Source: Bradyrhizobium barranii subsp. apii (lineage in GTDB: Bacteria > Pseudomonadota > Alphaproteobacteria > Rhizobiales > Xanthobacteraceae). From it: 64,000 bases of DNA. The notes below the pieces were generated by a model. The model was not told where the DNA came from. It saw only the letters and a list, made by a program, of their open reading frames with translations, and made no database searches. Positions 36,321-45,086 of this stretch are shown in pieces. The position numbers and the translations under genes were made by a program. Numbering within the stretch: position 1 is the first letter of the stretch; every line of letters starts with the position of its first letter. The DNA is taken from assembly GCF_011516635.5 (NCBI RefSeq), contig NZ_CP096255.1:5888501-5952500 (forward strand). The letters are read 5' to 3'.

Positions 36321-36744
36321 GGCGGCGCCGAAGTGCTCTTGTGTTGTCGACACCAGCGGGCTTCACGCGATCGCAGCTGCATCTGGGAATCTACAATCTA
36401 TTCTCATCGAAAAATTAGCTAGCGGCACGATCGGGGTGCCCGCCTGCGCCTGGCAGGAATTTGACGAGTTATACGAAGAGGAAGCTGCGATCCTGGCCCC
36501 GCACATCAGTAACAAGATCATAATGAAGAAGTCGACATATGTCGGAGCTGCACGCATCGCAGAAAAGCTGAACTCCGGCTTTCCGCGTGGGGCATACGAC
36601 AATCACACTGAGCTCTACACCGCATCAATCGCATCGAACAACGGACATCGTGTACTCACGTCATCAGATCAAGTAGCCCAGTACGCCAGAATGGATTGCG
36701 ACGCTGTCGACATCGAGACTTGGGTGCAAGAACTGCCAGACTGA
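36313..36744 (+). CDS. PIN-like (DUF4411 type) protein, probable toxin
   Basis: A 143-residue protein with the acidic pattern of PIN nucleases: Asp13 in CVVDTSGLHAI, Glu49 in PACAWQEFDELY, Asp96/Glu100 in YDNHTELY and Asp119 in LTSSDQVAQ. PIN proteins cut RNA with Mg or Mn. Its start overlaps the 3' end of the ImmA-like gene, giving translational coupling, the usual order for antitoxin-toxin pairs of this type. It ends 20 bp from the guaA stop on the opposite strand. Confidence 0.78.
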   Translation: MNEAAPKCSCVVDTSGLHAIAAASGNLQSILIEKLASGTIGVPACAWQEFDELYEEEAAILAPHISNKIIMKKSTYVGAARIAEKLNSGFPRGAYDNHTELYTASIASNNGHRVLTSSDQVAQYARMDCDAVDIETWVQELPD

Positions 36745-36763
36745 CCCACTTCGTGATCGCCCC

Positions 36764-38362
36764 CTACTCCCACTCAATCGTCCCAGGCGGCTTGCTCGTC
36801 ACGTCGTACACCACCCGGTTCACGCCCTTCACCTCGTTGATGATGCGCGTGGCGGTCTCGCCGAGGAACTTCATGTCGAACTGGTAGAAGTCCGCGGTCA
36901 TGCCGTCGGTGGAGGTGACGGCGCGGAGGCCCACGACGTAGTCGTAGGTGCGGCCGTCGCCCATGACGCCGACGGTCTTGACGGGAAGCAGCACCGCGAA
37001 GGCCTGCCAGATGTCGTCGTAGAGGCCGTGCTTGCGGATCTGGTCGATGTAGACGGCATCGGCCTTGCGCAGGATGTCGAGCTTGTCCCTGGTGATGTCG
37101 CCGGGGCAGCGGATGGCGAGGCCGGGGCCCGGGAACGGGTGGCGGCCGACGAAGATTTCGGGCAGGCCGAGCTCGCGGCCGAGCTTGCGCACCTCGTCCT
37201 TGAACAGCTCGCGCAGCGGCTCGACGAGCTTCATGTTCATGCGCTCAGGGAGTCCGCCGACATTGTGGTGCGACTTGATCGTCACCGAGGGGCCGCCGGT
37301 GAAGGAAACGCTCTCGATCACATCAGGATAGAGCGTGCCTTGCGCGAGGAAGTCGGCGCCGCCGATCTTCTTGGCCTCCGCCTCGAACACCTCGATGAAG
37401 AGGCGGCCGATGGTCTTGCGCTTGGTCTCGGGGTCGGTGACGCCTTCGAGCTCGCCCAGGAATTGCTTGGAGGCGTCCAGATGCACGAGCGGGATGTTGT
37501 AGTGGTGGCGGAACAAATCGACGACGGTCTTGGCTTCGTCGAGGCGCAGCATGCCGTGGTCGACGAACACGCAGGTGAGCTGGTCGCCGATGGCTTCGTG
37601 GATCAGCACGGCCGCGACGGCTGAATCGACGCCGCCTGAGAGGCCGCAGAGCACCTTGCCCTTGCCGACCTGGGCGCGGATCTTTGCGATCTCTTCCTCG
37701 CGGAAGGCGCGCATGGTCCAGTCGCCGGAGAGGCCGGCGATCTTGCGCACGAAATTGCGGATCAGCTTGGCGCCGTCGGGCGTGTGCACCACTTCGGGGT
37801 GGAACATCAGGCCGTAGTACTTGCGCGCCTCGTCCTGGATGATCGCGAACGGCGCGTTCGGCGAGGTGCCGGCCACCGAGAAGCCCGGCGGCATTTTCGT
37901 GATGCGGTCGCCATGGCTCATCCAGACCTGGTTCTTGCCGCCCGGCGACCAGACGTCCTCGAACAGCTTGCTCGGCGCCTTCACCTCGACATCGGCGCGG
38001 CCGAATTCGCGATGATGGCCGCCCTCGACCGTGCCGCCAAGCTGCTCCGCCATGGTCATCTGGCCGTAGCAGATGCCGAGCACCGGCACGCCGGAGGCGA
38101 AGATCAGCTGCGGCGCGCGTGGCGAGCCGGCCTCGTGCACCGACTCAGGCCCGCCGGAGAGGATCACCGCTTTCGGCTTCATCTCCTTGAAGGCCTCTTC
38201 GGCCTTGTTGAACGGGACGATCTCGCAATAGACGCCGTCCTCGCGCACGCGACGCGCGATCAGCTGCGTCACCTGGCTGCCGAAGTCGACGATGAGAATC
38301 TTGTCGTGCGCCGAGGCCACCGAGGGCGTCGACGCGGAGCGGTCGTTCTGTGCTGCTGTCAT
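36764..38362 (-). CDS. guaA: GMP synthase (glutamine-hydrolysing)
   Basis: A 532-residue enzyme converting XMP to GMP with ATP and glutamine. The N-terminal class I amidotransferase has the nucleophile in LGICYGQM and the His-x-Glu in FHPEVVHT. The ATP pyrophosphatase loop is LSGGVDSAV; the dimerisation domain ends in GTIEWE, the normal C-terminus. The start MTAAQNDRSAS is chosen over the longer frame. guaB is at 55640. Its 3' end borders the accessory module. Confidence 0.97.
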   Translation of the reverse strand: MTAAQNDRSASTPSVASAHDKILIVDFGSQVTQLIARRVREDGVYCEIVPFNKAEEAFKEMKPKAVILSGGPESVHEAGSPRAPQLIFASGVPVLGICYGQMTMAEQLGGTVEGGHHREFGRADVEVKAPSKLFEDVWSPGGKNQVWMSHGDRITKMPPGFSVAGTSPNAPFAIIQDEARKYYGLMFHPEVVHTPDGAKLIRNFVRKIAGLSGDWTMRAFREEEIAKIRAQVGKGKVLCGLSGGVDSAVAAVLIHEAIGDQLTCVFVDHGMLRLDEAKTVVDLFRHHYNIPLVHLDASKQFLGELEGVTDPETKRKTIGRLFIEVFEAEAKKIGGADFLAQGTLYPDVIESVSFTGGPSVTIKSHHNVGGLPERMNMKLVEPLRELFKDEVRKLGRELGLPEIFVGRHPFPGPGLAIRCPGDITRDKLDILRKADAVYIDQIRKHGLYDDIWQAFAVLLPVKTVGVMGDGRTYDYVVGLRAVTSTDGMTADFYQFDMKFLGETATRIINEVKGVNRVVYDVTSKPPGTIEWE

Positions 38363-38511
38363 GGCCAGCAAATACGCGACCGTGCCCCTGCCCGCAACCG
38401 CGCGATGCGCGCGCCCACATTCTTCTTTGGGCATGGACAAATCGATATAGGTCAGTATTATTGACCTAATATGCCCTCACGCCAAACAGGGGGCCAATCA
38501 GGGAGAACGCG

Positions 38512-38883
38512 ATGTCACAGCACCATCAGCCATCAACGCTTGCCGCGCTCGGCCGGACCTGGGTCGAGGCCTGGAACGCGCGCGATCTCGAGCGCGTGCT
38601 GACGCTCTACGCCGAGGACACCGTGATGACCTCGGACCGCATCCCCGCGATGGGGTTCGACGCCAGCGGCACCGTGCGCGGCAAGGACGCGTTGCGGGGG
38701 TATTGGGGCAAGGCGCTCGCCCTGCTGCCGGAGCTGCATTTTGCGCTGATCGACCTGTTCGTCAGCCCGGATAGCGTCGTGGTGTTTTACGAGAACGAGC
38801 GGGGGAAGCGGATCTGCGAGTATCTGCGGGTGAATGACGCGGGGCTAATCGTGCAGGGGTCGGCGAACCATTTGGCGCAGTGA
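38512..38883 (+). CDS. SnoaL/NTF2-like protein
   Basis: A 123-residue protein with the NTF2-like cone fold pattern: LGRTWVEAWNARDLERVLTL, YAEDTVMTSD, VRGKDALRGYWGKAL, and FALIDLFVSPDSVVVFYE. Members are small ligand-binding or isomerase-like proteins. It is divergent from guaA. No specific role can be given. Confidence 0.82.
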   Translation: MSQHHQPSTLAALGRTWVEAWNARDLERVLTLYAEDTVMTSDRIPAMGFDASGTVRGKDALRGYWGKALALLPELHFALIDLFVSPDSVVVFYENERGKRICEYLRVNDAGLIVQGSANHLAQ

Positions 38884-38948
38884 CGCTTGCGCGCATTGCT
38901 GTCGGCCACGCGCTTATCGTGTGCAGACGGTGCCGCCCCATCCACCGC

Positions 38949-39052
38949 TGTCATTCCCCGCGCAAGCGGGGAATCCAGTACGCCGCGGCTTTTCCGCATC
39001 ACGGCGCGGCCTCTGGAATGCTGGATCGCCCGATCAAGTCGGGCGATGACAC
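38949..39052. repeat. Dispersed palindromic repeat, family 2
   Basis: Two hairpins, TGTCATTCCCCGC-GCAA-GCGGGGAATCCAG at the left and CTGGAT-CGCCCGATCAAGTCGGGCGATGACA at the right, form the ends of an intergenic element. A relative lies at 55521-55623. Confidence 0.75.
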
Positions 39053-39133
39053 CGAGTATCGCCCGCAATGACGGAGACTGCCGGACACGCGTGCGCTAAC
39101 AACAGCGCCGCCGGCTCTGACATAGGATTCCCC

Positions 39134-39466
39134 ATGAAACTCCCCGCCTCTCCCTTCACCGTCACCGACTGGAGCAAGGTCGAGGCCACCACGCATCCCG
39201 GCGAGACCGGGCAGGCCAAGTGGCGGACGCTCAACATCGGCGATCTCCGGGTGCGGATGGTCGAGTATTCGCCGGGCTATCTCGCCGACCATTGGTGCGA
39301 CCGCGGCCACGTGCTCTACGTGCTCGAGGGCGAGCTCGACAGCGAGCTGCGCGACGGGCGGAAATTCAAGCTGACCGCGGGGATGAGCTACCAGGTCTCG
39401 GACTTCGGCGACGCCGCGCACCGGTCCTCGACGGCCACGGGGGCGACGCTTTTCATCGTGGATTGA
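39134..39466 (+). CDS. DHCW-motif cupin-fold protein
   Basis: A 110-residue cupin-like protein, MKLPASPFTVTDWSKVEATT, with ADHWCDRGHVLYVLEGELDS carrying the conserved Asp-His-Trp-Cys and the usual cupin strand, and MSYQVSDFGDAAHRSS as the second half. AGGA stands 6 bp before the ATG. Function of this family is not known. Confidence 0.8.
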   Translation: MKLPASPFTVTDWSKVEATTHPGETGQAKWRTLNIGDLRVRMVEYSPGYLADHWCDRGHVLYVLEGELDSELRDGRKFKLTAGMSYQVSDFGDAAHRSSTATGATLFIVD

Positions 39467-39731
39467 GGGCTGTCGGGCGGCTCATTTGCACCGCAAAATA
39501 GCAAAGCCGCGCCACATGCCGGCCCACGGGTGGTGCCTTGAAGTAGCCCCAAATTCTCGCTATATTGTGATCATCGATACTTGGCCGAACGACTGGGCCG
39601 CTTCGCTTCGTTGCAGACGGGCGCGCACGCTTCAGATGACTTCCCCAAACATCGACTGAACAGGATCATGGGCGCAATTTCGCGTACCGGTCCACGTGCG
39701 TATCCTCTCTAACTAACTAAAGGAAATTCCC

Positions 39732-39941
39732 ATGGCTATGGGCACCGTGAAGTGGTTCAACACCCAAAAGGGTTATGGTTTCATCCAGCCGGATGACGGC
39801 CAGAAGGACGTGTTCGTTCACATCAGCGCCGTCGAGCGCGCTGGCCTCTCCTCCCTCAACGAGGGTCAGAAGGTCTCGTTCGACATCGTCGCCGACCGCC
39901 GCAGCGGCAAGTCGTCGGCTGACAATCTCCGCGTCGGCTAA
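39732..39941 (+). CDS. Cold-shock protein (CspA family)
   Basis: A 69-residue nucleic-acid chaperone with the RNP1 motif KGYGFIQPDD and RNP2 VFVHISAVE. AAAGGAAAT lies 6 bp before the ATG. About 260 bp upstream is non-coding and could hold a long 5' leader, as in other csp genes. A strong terminator follows at 39993. Confidence 0.95.
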   Translation: MAMGTVKWFNTQKGYGFIQPDDGQKDVFVHISAVERAGLSSLNEGQKVSFDIVADRRSGKSSADNLRVG

Positions 39942-39992
39942 CGCCCACGCACCGTTCTGACCACGGACGTACCGGCAGAACGTCGAGTTAGA

Positions 39993-40022
39993 AAGCCCCG
40001 CGAGCTTCGGTTCGCGGGGCTT
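39993..40022 (+). terminator. Rho-independent terminator of the cold-shock gene
   Basis: AAGCCCCGCGA (39993-40003), an 8-nt loop, TCGCGGGGCTT (40012-40022), then TTGTTTTG. A perfect 11-bp GC-rich stem with a T-rich tail. Confidence 0.92.
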
Positions 40023-40059
40023 TTGTTTTGGGGGAACTGCGGCGCGGCACACGCGGTGC

Positions 40060-40152
40060 CGTAGGGTGGGCAGAGGCGCGCTCTTCGCGCGCAGTACCCA
40101 CCATCTTTCAAACTGCGAATGGTGGGCACGCTTTCGCTTTGCCCACCCTACG
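40060..40152. repeat. Dispersed palindromic repeat, family 3
   Basis: The ends CGTAGGGTGGGC and GCCCACCCTACG form a perfect 12-bp inverted repeat; the inner GGTGGGCACGC and GTACCCACC parts pair as well. It lies 4 bp from the RsmB-type gene stop and may also act as a terminator. Confidence 0.8.
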
Positions 40153-40156
40153 AGAG

Positions 40157-41455
40157 CTACGTCTTCCGCAGCACCGAAACGAAGAACCCGTCCGTGCCCG
40201 TCCGCCGCGGCGTCATCAGCCAGCCTTCGTCTGACTGCAGTGCGGCCTTTGCGAAATCCTCCGCCTTGTCCCAGAGCACGCTTGCGGTCTGCTCGGGCGG
40301 CACGATCGCGAACTCTGGATGGCGGGCGGTGAACGCCCTCACCTGCTCGCCGTTCTCTTCCGCCAGCACCGAGCAGGTGATGTAGGCGATGCGGCCGCCG
40401 GCCTTGACCAGCGGCACGGCGCGCTCCAGCACCTCGGCCTGGTCGCGCAGGCGGATCTCCAGCGCGCCGGGGCGCATGCGCCATTTGGCGTCGGGGTTGC
40501 GGCGCCAGGTGCCGGTTCCCGTGCAGGGCGCATCGATCACGACGAGGTCGGCGGTGCCGCTGATGTCGGCCAGCGGATCGGCCTCGCCTTTGGGCGTGTG
40601 GACATCGGCATTATGGACGCCGGCGCGCGACAGGCGCTCGTGGATCGGGGCAAGCTGGCGCTTGTCGCTGTCGGTGGCGATCAGCCGGCCCTTGCCCTGC
40701 ATCATGGCTGCGAGCGCCAGCGTCTTGCCGCCGGCGCCGGCGCAGAGATCGATCACCTGCTCGCCGGGCTTTGCCGCGGTGAAGCTGGCCGCAAGCTGCG
40801 ATCCCTCATCCTGAACTTCAACGGCGCCCTTGATGAAATCCTCCTCCGCCTGGAGGCCGGGATTGCGCGCATCGGCCGAAAGCTCGATGCGCAGGCCGTT
40901 TGCGGACCATGGCGTCGGTTCCGCATGAAGATGAGCAAGCCCGCGCAGCACCTTGTCGCGATTGGATTTTAGCGTGTTGACGCGCAAATCGAGCGGCGCA
41001 CGGCTCGCCATCGCGGCCGCCTCCGCGGCGCGCTCCTCGCCGAACACTTTCGCAAAGTACGGGTCGAGCCAGTCAGGATAATCGCCGGCGATCGCAGCCG
41101 GCGCGTCCTTGAGGGACCGCGAGACCAGCGCGGCCTGCTCGGCCTCGGTCAGCGGCGCCGGTGCAAACCGGCTGCCGTCGAACAGCGCGCCCATGGTGGC
41201 CGCGTCCATGTTGCGCTCGAGGCGGAGCATGCCGATCAGCCGCGCACGCGCGGTGTCGGCGTCCATCAGGAAGGCGCTCGAGGCATAGCGGCGCAGCACG
41301 TCCCAGACGAGGCCGGCGATGGCGGCGCGGTCGCCGGAGCCGGCGAAGCGGTGCGCGGTGCCCCACTCCTTCAGCGCCTTGGCCGCGGGCACGCGGTCCT
41401 TCTCGATGGTGTCGATCAGTTCGATGGCTGCGGACAGCCGGGCAGCGGGAGTCAT
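40157..41455 (-). CDS. RsmB/NOP family rRNA m5C methyltransferase
   Basis: A 432-residue protein. The N-terminal NusB-like helical region (to about 130) is followed by the SAM domain: DLCAGAGGKTLALAAMM (motif I), VIDAPCTGTGTWRRNPDAKW (motif IV with its Cys) and ITCSVLAEENGEQV with the second Cys (motif VI). These two Cys are the hallmark of m5C RNA methyltransferases. The target is probably 16S rRNA but is not proven. guaA lies about 1.8 kb downstream on the same strand. Confidence 0.92.
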   Translation of the reverse strand: MTPAARLSAAIELIDTIEKDRVPAAKALKEWGTAHRFAGSGDRAAIAGLVWDVLRRYASSAFLMDADTARARLIGMLRLERNMDAATMGALFDGSRFAPAPLTEAEQAALVSRSLKDAPAAIAGDYPDWLDPYFAKVFGEERAAEAAAMASRAPLDLRVNTLKSNRDKVLRGLAHLHAEPTPWSANGLRIELSADARNPGLQAEEDFIKGAVEVQDEGSQLAASFTAAKPGEQVIDLCAGAGGKTLALAAMMQGKGRLIATDSDKRQLAPIHERLSRAGVHNADVHTPKGEADPLADISGTADLVVIDAPCTGTGTWRRNPDAKWRMRPGALEIRLRDQAEVLERAVPLVKAGGRIAYITCSVLAEENGEQVRAFTARHPEFAIVPPEQTASVLWDKAEDFAKAALQSDEGWLMTPRRTGTDGFFVSVLRKT

Positions 41456-41492
41456 TTGAATCTTTCAGGTCAGGATTGGCTATTTTTGTTTT

Positions 41493-41562
41493 GCGCATGA
41501 TCTTGTCGGAAAACCGGTATCCACTTTGCGCTAACGCGGCCCTCCGGGTCCGGATCATGCGC
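41493..41562. repeat. REP-like palindrome, family 4
   Basis: GCGCATGATC (41493-41502) and GATCATGCGC (41553-41562) form a perfect 10-bp inverted repeat around GTCGGAAAACCGGTATCCAC, the common intergenic REP of Rhizobiales. Confidence 0.85.
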
Positions 41563-41566
41563 GCGC

Positions 41567-41941
41567 CTAGATCAGCAACAGCATCTTCAGCGCGAAGTAG
41601 ATCCACATCGCGAGCAGCACAAGCGCGCCCGCGAGCCAGATCGTGGAGCGCCGGCCGAGATCGTTGGAGGAGACGAACACGCCGGCATGGGCGAACCGCG
41701 TCACCACAAACACCCAGGACATCAGCACGATGAAGAGATCGGCATGGCGCAAGGGCAGCGCCAGCGCGATCAGCGCGTAGAACAGCACCGGCAATTCGAA
41801 CTGCTCGCCCAGCGCAATGTCGCGGCTCTTGGTCTCGCCGGAGACCGGCGAGCGCCGGCGCGCCAGCGCCATTCCGATCAGGAGTACGAAGGTGAGACCG
41901 ACCTGCACGAAGACAGGCAGCAAAACCATTTGGATGGACAT
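41567..41941 (-). CDS. MAPEG family membrane protein
   Basis: A 124-residue membrane protein with four hydrophobic segments (IQMVLLPVFVQVGLTFVLLI, ELPVLFYALIALAL, LFIVLMSWVFVVTRFAHAG, IWLAGALVLLAMWIYFALKM). FELPVLFYA and WVFVVTRFAH are MAPEG signatures (glutathione or eicosanoid metabolism in animals; role in bacteria unclear). Start MSIQMVLL is chosen over a longer frame that begins in non-conserved sequence. Confidence 0.85.
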   Translation of the reverse strand: MSIQMVLLPVFVQVGLTFVLLIGMALARRRSPVSGETKSRDIALGEQFELPVLFYALIALALPLRHADLFIVLMSWVFVVTRFAHAGVFVSSNDLGRRSTIWLAGALVLLAMWIYFALKMLLLI

Positions 41942-42108
41942 CGGAACTTTCCCGTCAGGCGGAACACCGCGGACCGTCATTAGCCGCGACTGCTGGCGCT
42001 GACAATCAACGAGTTGAACCGGTGTTCCCGGTCCCGCGACCAAAGGCCGATAGTTAAAGCGATTTCGGTCCCCGGGGCCGCAAGGCGAGCTAGCGCCAAG
42101 AGGCTGAC

Positions 42109-42723
42109 ATGAACACCCTCTCCAGCCTTTTGACCGAATCCGCGGACGGCCGGCTCGGCGTCCTGATGTCGGCGCTCTCAGGCATGGCGGCGGCGCTCGC
42201 GGTCGCGCTGGCGATGACGGTGTACTTCCGCCTGGGCTACCGGAGCTGGCGCGACGTCGTCAGGCATGGCCTCGCCACTCTCGCCGCCCTCGCCCTGTTG
42301 GCCTTCGCCGCCTACGACATGCGCCACGCCGCGCTGGCCTATCTTGGCCTCAATCCCTCCAAGCCGGCGGTCGAGTTCGAGATCCGGATGCCGAGGGAAA
42401 CGCTCACAGCGGTGTCCGACAGCCAGATCGAGCTGCGCACCGATCGCAACCAGACGCTGGCGCTGGTCGATGGCGTGCGCGAGCTCGGTGATGGCCGCTC
42501 GGTGCTGCGCGGCGCCGTGGCGCTCAACCACCGCACCGCCGACCGCGTGCTGGTCGTGAACCTGCCCGGCAAGGGCACCTTTGAATTCCGCCTCCGCCTG
42601 CCCGCCGAGCCGCACCGGTCCGAGCAGTTCGGACCCTGGCACCTCGCCGACCGCATCGCCTCGCCGGCCACCGGCAGCGTCGCTCCGCAGGACGCCTACA
42701 CGATCCGCTATCGCGTGCTTTAA
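42109..42723 (+). CDS. Hypothetical membrane-anchored protein
   Basis: A 204-residue protein with two N-terminal transmembrane segments (about 18-40 and 52-72) and a C-terminal soluble region rich in beta-strands (VEFEIRMPRETLTAVSDSQI, TFEFRLRLPAEP). It may face the periplasm. No family is recognised. It is in line with the metallophosphoesterase gene 70 bp downstream. Confidence 0.7.
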   Translation: MNTLSSLLTESADGRLGVLMSALSGMAAALAVALAMTVYFRLGYRSWRDVVRHGLATLAALALLAFAAYDMRHAALAYLGLNPSKPAVEFEIRMPRETLTAVSDSQIELRTDRNQTLALVDGVRELGDGRSVLRGAVALNHRTADRVLVVNLPGKGTFEFRLRLPAEPHRSEQFGPWHLADRIASPATGSVAPQDAYTIRYRVL

Positions 42724-42793
42724 ACTTTGTTTCATCGCAATGCATGCGCGCGCCGTCATCGTTCCGACGTGCGACAACGCGTATGCTCATGCC

Positions 42794-43636
42794 ATGTCCG
42801 AATTTCGCCTCACGCAGATTTCCGACACCCATCTCGGCCGGCGCTTCCCCGGCCTGATCGCCAACTTCGATCGCGTCAGCGAGCACATCGACGCTGATAG
42901 GCCCGACCTCGTCGTCAACACCGGCGACGTCTCCTTCGACGGGCCGACAAGTCGCGACGATGTCGAATTCGCCAAGAGCCGGCACGACGCCCTGCCCGTC
43001 GCCTGCCGCTACATTCCCGGCAATCACGACATCGGCGACAATCCGACCGCGATCGGGCCTGCGCCCAAGCCGCCGGTCGAGGAAAAGCACCGCCAACAAT
43101 TCCGTGACATCATCGGCGAAGACCATTGGTCGTTCGAAGCGGCCGGCTGGCATTTCATCGGCCTGAACTCGCTGGTGATGAATTCAGGGCTCGCCTTCGA
43201 GGCCGAGCAGTTCGACTGGTTGTCCCGGGAAATGGCGCGCATCAACGGCAGGCCGATCGCGCTGTTCGTGCACAAGCCGATGTTTCGCAACCTGCCCGAC
43301 GACCCCGAGACGCCGGAGACCTCGATCCGCTACGTGCCGCAGCCGGCACGCGCGCGCCTGATCGAGATGTTCTCGACAGTGGACCTGCGCCTCATCGCCA
43401 GCGGGCACGTGCACCAGCGGCGCGACTTCACCTACCGCCACACCCGCCATGTCTGGGCGCCGTCGGCCGGCTTCAGGATCAACGACGCGCGCCAGGACCG
43501 GATCGCGATCAAGGAAGTCGGGCTCGTCGAATACCGCTTTCGGCCGAACAGTCTTGAAGTTCGTCACGTCAGGGCCGCGGGCCAGGTCGATGTCGATATC
43601 GAGGAGCTGCTCGCCCAGATGGGCGGCGAGCACTAG
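42794..43636 (+). CDS. Calcineurin-like metallophosphoesterase
   Basis: A 280-residue phosphoesterase. All metal motifs are visible: QISDTHLG, VVNTGDVSFDG, IPGNHDIGDN, FVHKPMF and SGHVHQRRDF. It resembles the cyclic-nucleotide phosphodiesterase/Icc group. The ATG is preferred to the longer frame because the D-x-H motif then lies at the usual distance. The substrate is not known. Confidence 0.88.
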   Translation: MSEFRLTQISDTHLGRRFPGLIANFDRVSEHIDADRPDLVVNTGDVSFDGPTSRDDVEFAKSRHDALPVACRYIPGNHDIGDNPTAIGPAPKPPVEEKHRQQFRDIIGEDHWSFEAAGWHFIGLNSLVMNSGLAFEAEQFDWLSREMARINGRPIALFVHKPMFRNLPDDPETPETSIRYVPQPARARLIEMFSTVDLRLIASGHVHQRRDFTYRHTRHVWAPSAGFRINDARQDRIAIKEVGLVEYRFRPNSLEVRHVRAAGQVDVDIEELLAQMGGEH

Positions 43637-43712
43637 CCCAATTCACGGGTACAACACCTTACCAAATTACCTCCCTGCATCGAATTCGCGCCAAGATTGG
43701 CTAGAATCCGCT

Positions 43713-43730
43713 AATGACAACGTTGTCATT
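43713..43730. promoter_or_regulatory. 18-bp perfect palindrome, likely LacI-family operator
   Basis: AATGACAAC-GTTGTCATT is perfectly symmetric, with the central CG step typical of LacI/GalR operators. It lies 44 bp upstream of the first gene of the operon, whose last gene is a LacI regulator. Confidence 0.8.
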
Positions 43731-43774
43731 CCGACCTATCGTTCCCTGGCGGTCGAGGGGCCGCTGAGGGAGCG

Positions 43775-45073
43775 ATGATGCAGTTCTTGTCCCGGTGGGA
43801 GAGCCAACGTCTTTCAACGACCACGCGGGGCATTCCCTTGGTCGATGGCCTGCCGATCGAGGAGATCGCCCGCCAGAATTGGCAGCCTTGCCGCGGCGAT
43901 CTCGCTCTGCCCGCCCTCACCCTCGATGAAGCCGCCTTCGCGGCCAATCGCGAGCTCTTCCTGCGATGGTGCAATAGCGCCGGCGTTGCCGTTGCGCCCC
44001 ACGCCAAGACGCCGATGTCGCCGGAGCTCGCCCGGTCGCTGCGCGAGGCCGGCGCCTGGGGCACGACGGTTGCCAACATCCAGCAGGCCGCCGTGCTACT
44101 CGCGAGCGGCGAGCGGCGCCTGCTGCTGGCCAATGAGATCGGCGGGCTCGCGGCCGGCCGGCGGCTCGGCGCGTTGCTCGGCGCCTATCCCGACGTCGCA
44201 TTCCACGCCTTCGCGGATTCACCGGCGGCGGTCGCAGCGCTGGCGGAAGCGGCGCGGATTGCGGACCGCCGCGAATTGTCCGTGCTGGTCGAGCTCGGCG
44301 CGGGCCGGGCCGGCGCGCGAGATCGCGCCGCGGTCGAAGCGACGATCGCAGCCGTGCTCGCGGCCGACCGGCTCATGCTCGGCGGTGTCGCCACTTACGA
44401 AGGCGCGGTCGCAACGCCCGATGCCGACGAGACGATGCCCGCGATCGCGGCGCTGATGGAGCGCACCATCGAGGCCTTCGCGCTGGTACGTCATGCTGCT
44501 CCGGGCCGGCCGCTGATCATCAGCGCCGGCGGCTCGGCCTATTTCGACGTCGTCGCCCGCGCGCTCGCGCCAAGCGCGCAGGCAGACGGCAACGCCAGCG
44601 TCCTCTTGCGCTCAGGCGCGCTGTTCTTCGGCGATCACGGCATTTACGCGCGCGCCTTCGCCGAGCTCGACCGTCGCGGCGGTCTCGTCATCGACGGCGC
44701 GCGGCATTCGGCGGTCGAAGGTTTCCAACCTGCGCTTAAACTCTGGGCCGAGGTGCTGTCGCGGCCGGAAGCAGGTCTTGCGATCGCCGGCTTCGGCATG
44801 CGCGATGCCTCCTTCGATCAGGGATTGCCGGTGCCGCTACACGTCTTCCGCGACGGCGTCGCGCAGCAGGGGCTCGCCGAGACCTTGTCGGTCACCCGTC
44901 TCAATGACCAGCATGCATTCCTGTCCGTTGCGCCCGATGGCACGCTTGCGGTCGGCGACGTCATCGCCTTCGGCATCTCGCATCCCTGCACCTGCCTCGA
45001 CCGCTGGCGCGTCATCCTCGGCCTCGACGCCGACGGCGTCGTGACGCGCGCCCTCCCCACCCAGTTCGGCTGA
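43775..45073 (+). CDS. PLP-dependent amino acid deaminase / D-threonine aldolase-like enzyme
   Basis: A 432-residue alanine-racemase-fold type III enzyme of the D-serine dehydratase/D-threonine aldolase family. The PLP Lys is Lys78 in VAVAPHAKTPMSP. The C-terminal metal site His-x-Cys appears in ISHPCTCLDRW, typical of D-serine dehydratases. Family members cleave or deaminate D-3-hydroxy amino acids. It starts the operon downstream of the palindrome; the ABC permease gene begins 13 bp after it. A paired start (ATGATG) follows GAGGGAG. Confidence 0.85.
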   Translation: MMQFLSRWESQRLSTTTRGIPLVDGLPIEEIARQNWQPCRGDLALPALTLDEAAFAANRELFLRWCNSAGVAVAPHAKTPMSPELARSLREAGAWGTTVANIQQAAVLLASGERRLLLANEIGGLAAGRRLGALLGAYPDVAFHAFADSPAAVAALAEAARIADRRELSVLVELGAGRAGARDRAAVEATIAAVLAADRLMLGGVATYEGAVATPDADETMPAIAALMERTIEAFALVRHAAPGRPLIISAGGSAYFDVVARALAPSAQADGNASVLLRSGALFFGDHGIYARAFAELDRRGGLVIDGARHSAVEGFQPALKLWAEVLSRPEAGLAIAGFGMRDASFDQGLPVPLHVFRDGVAQQGLAETLSVTRLNDQHAFLSVAPDGTLAVGDVIAFGISHPCTCLDRWRVILGLDADGVVTRALPTQFG

Positions 45074-45086
45074 GGCGGCGCGCGCG

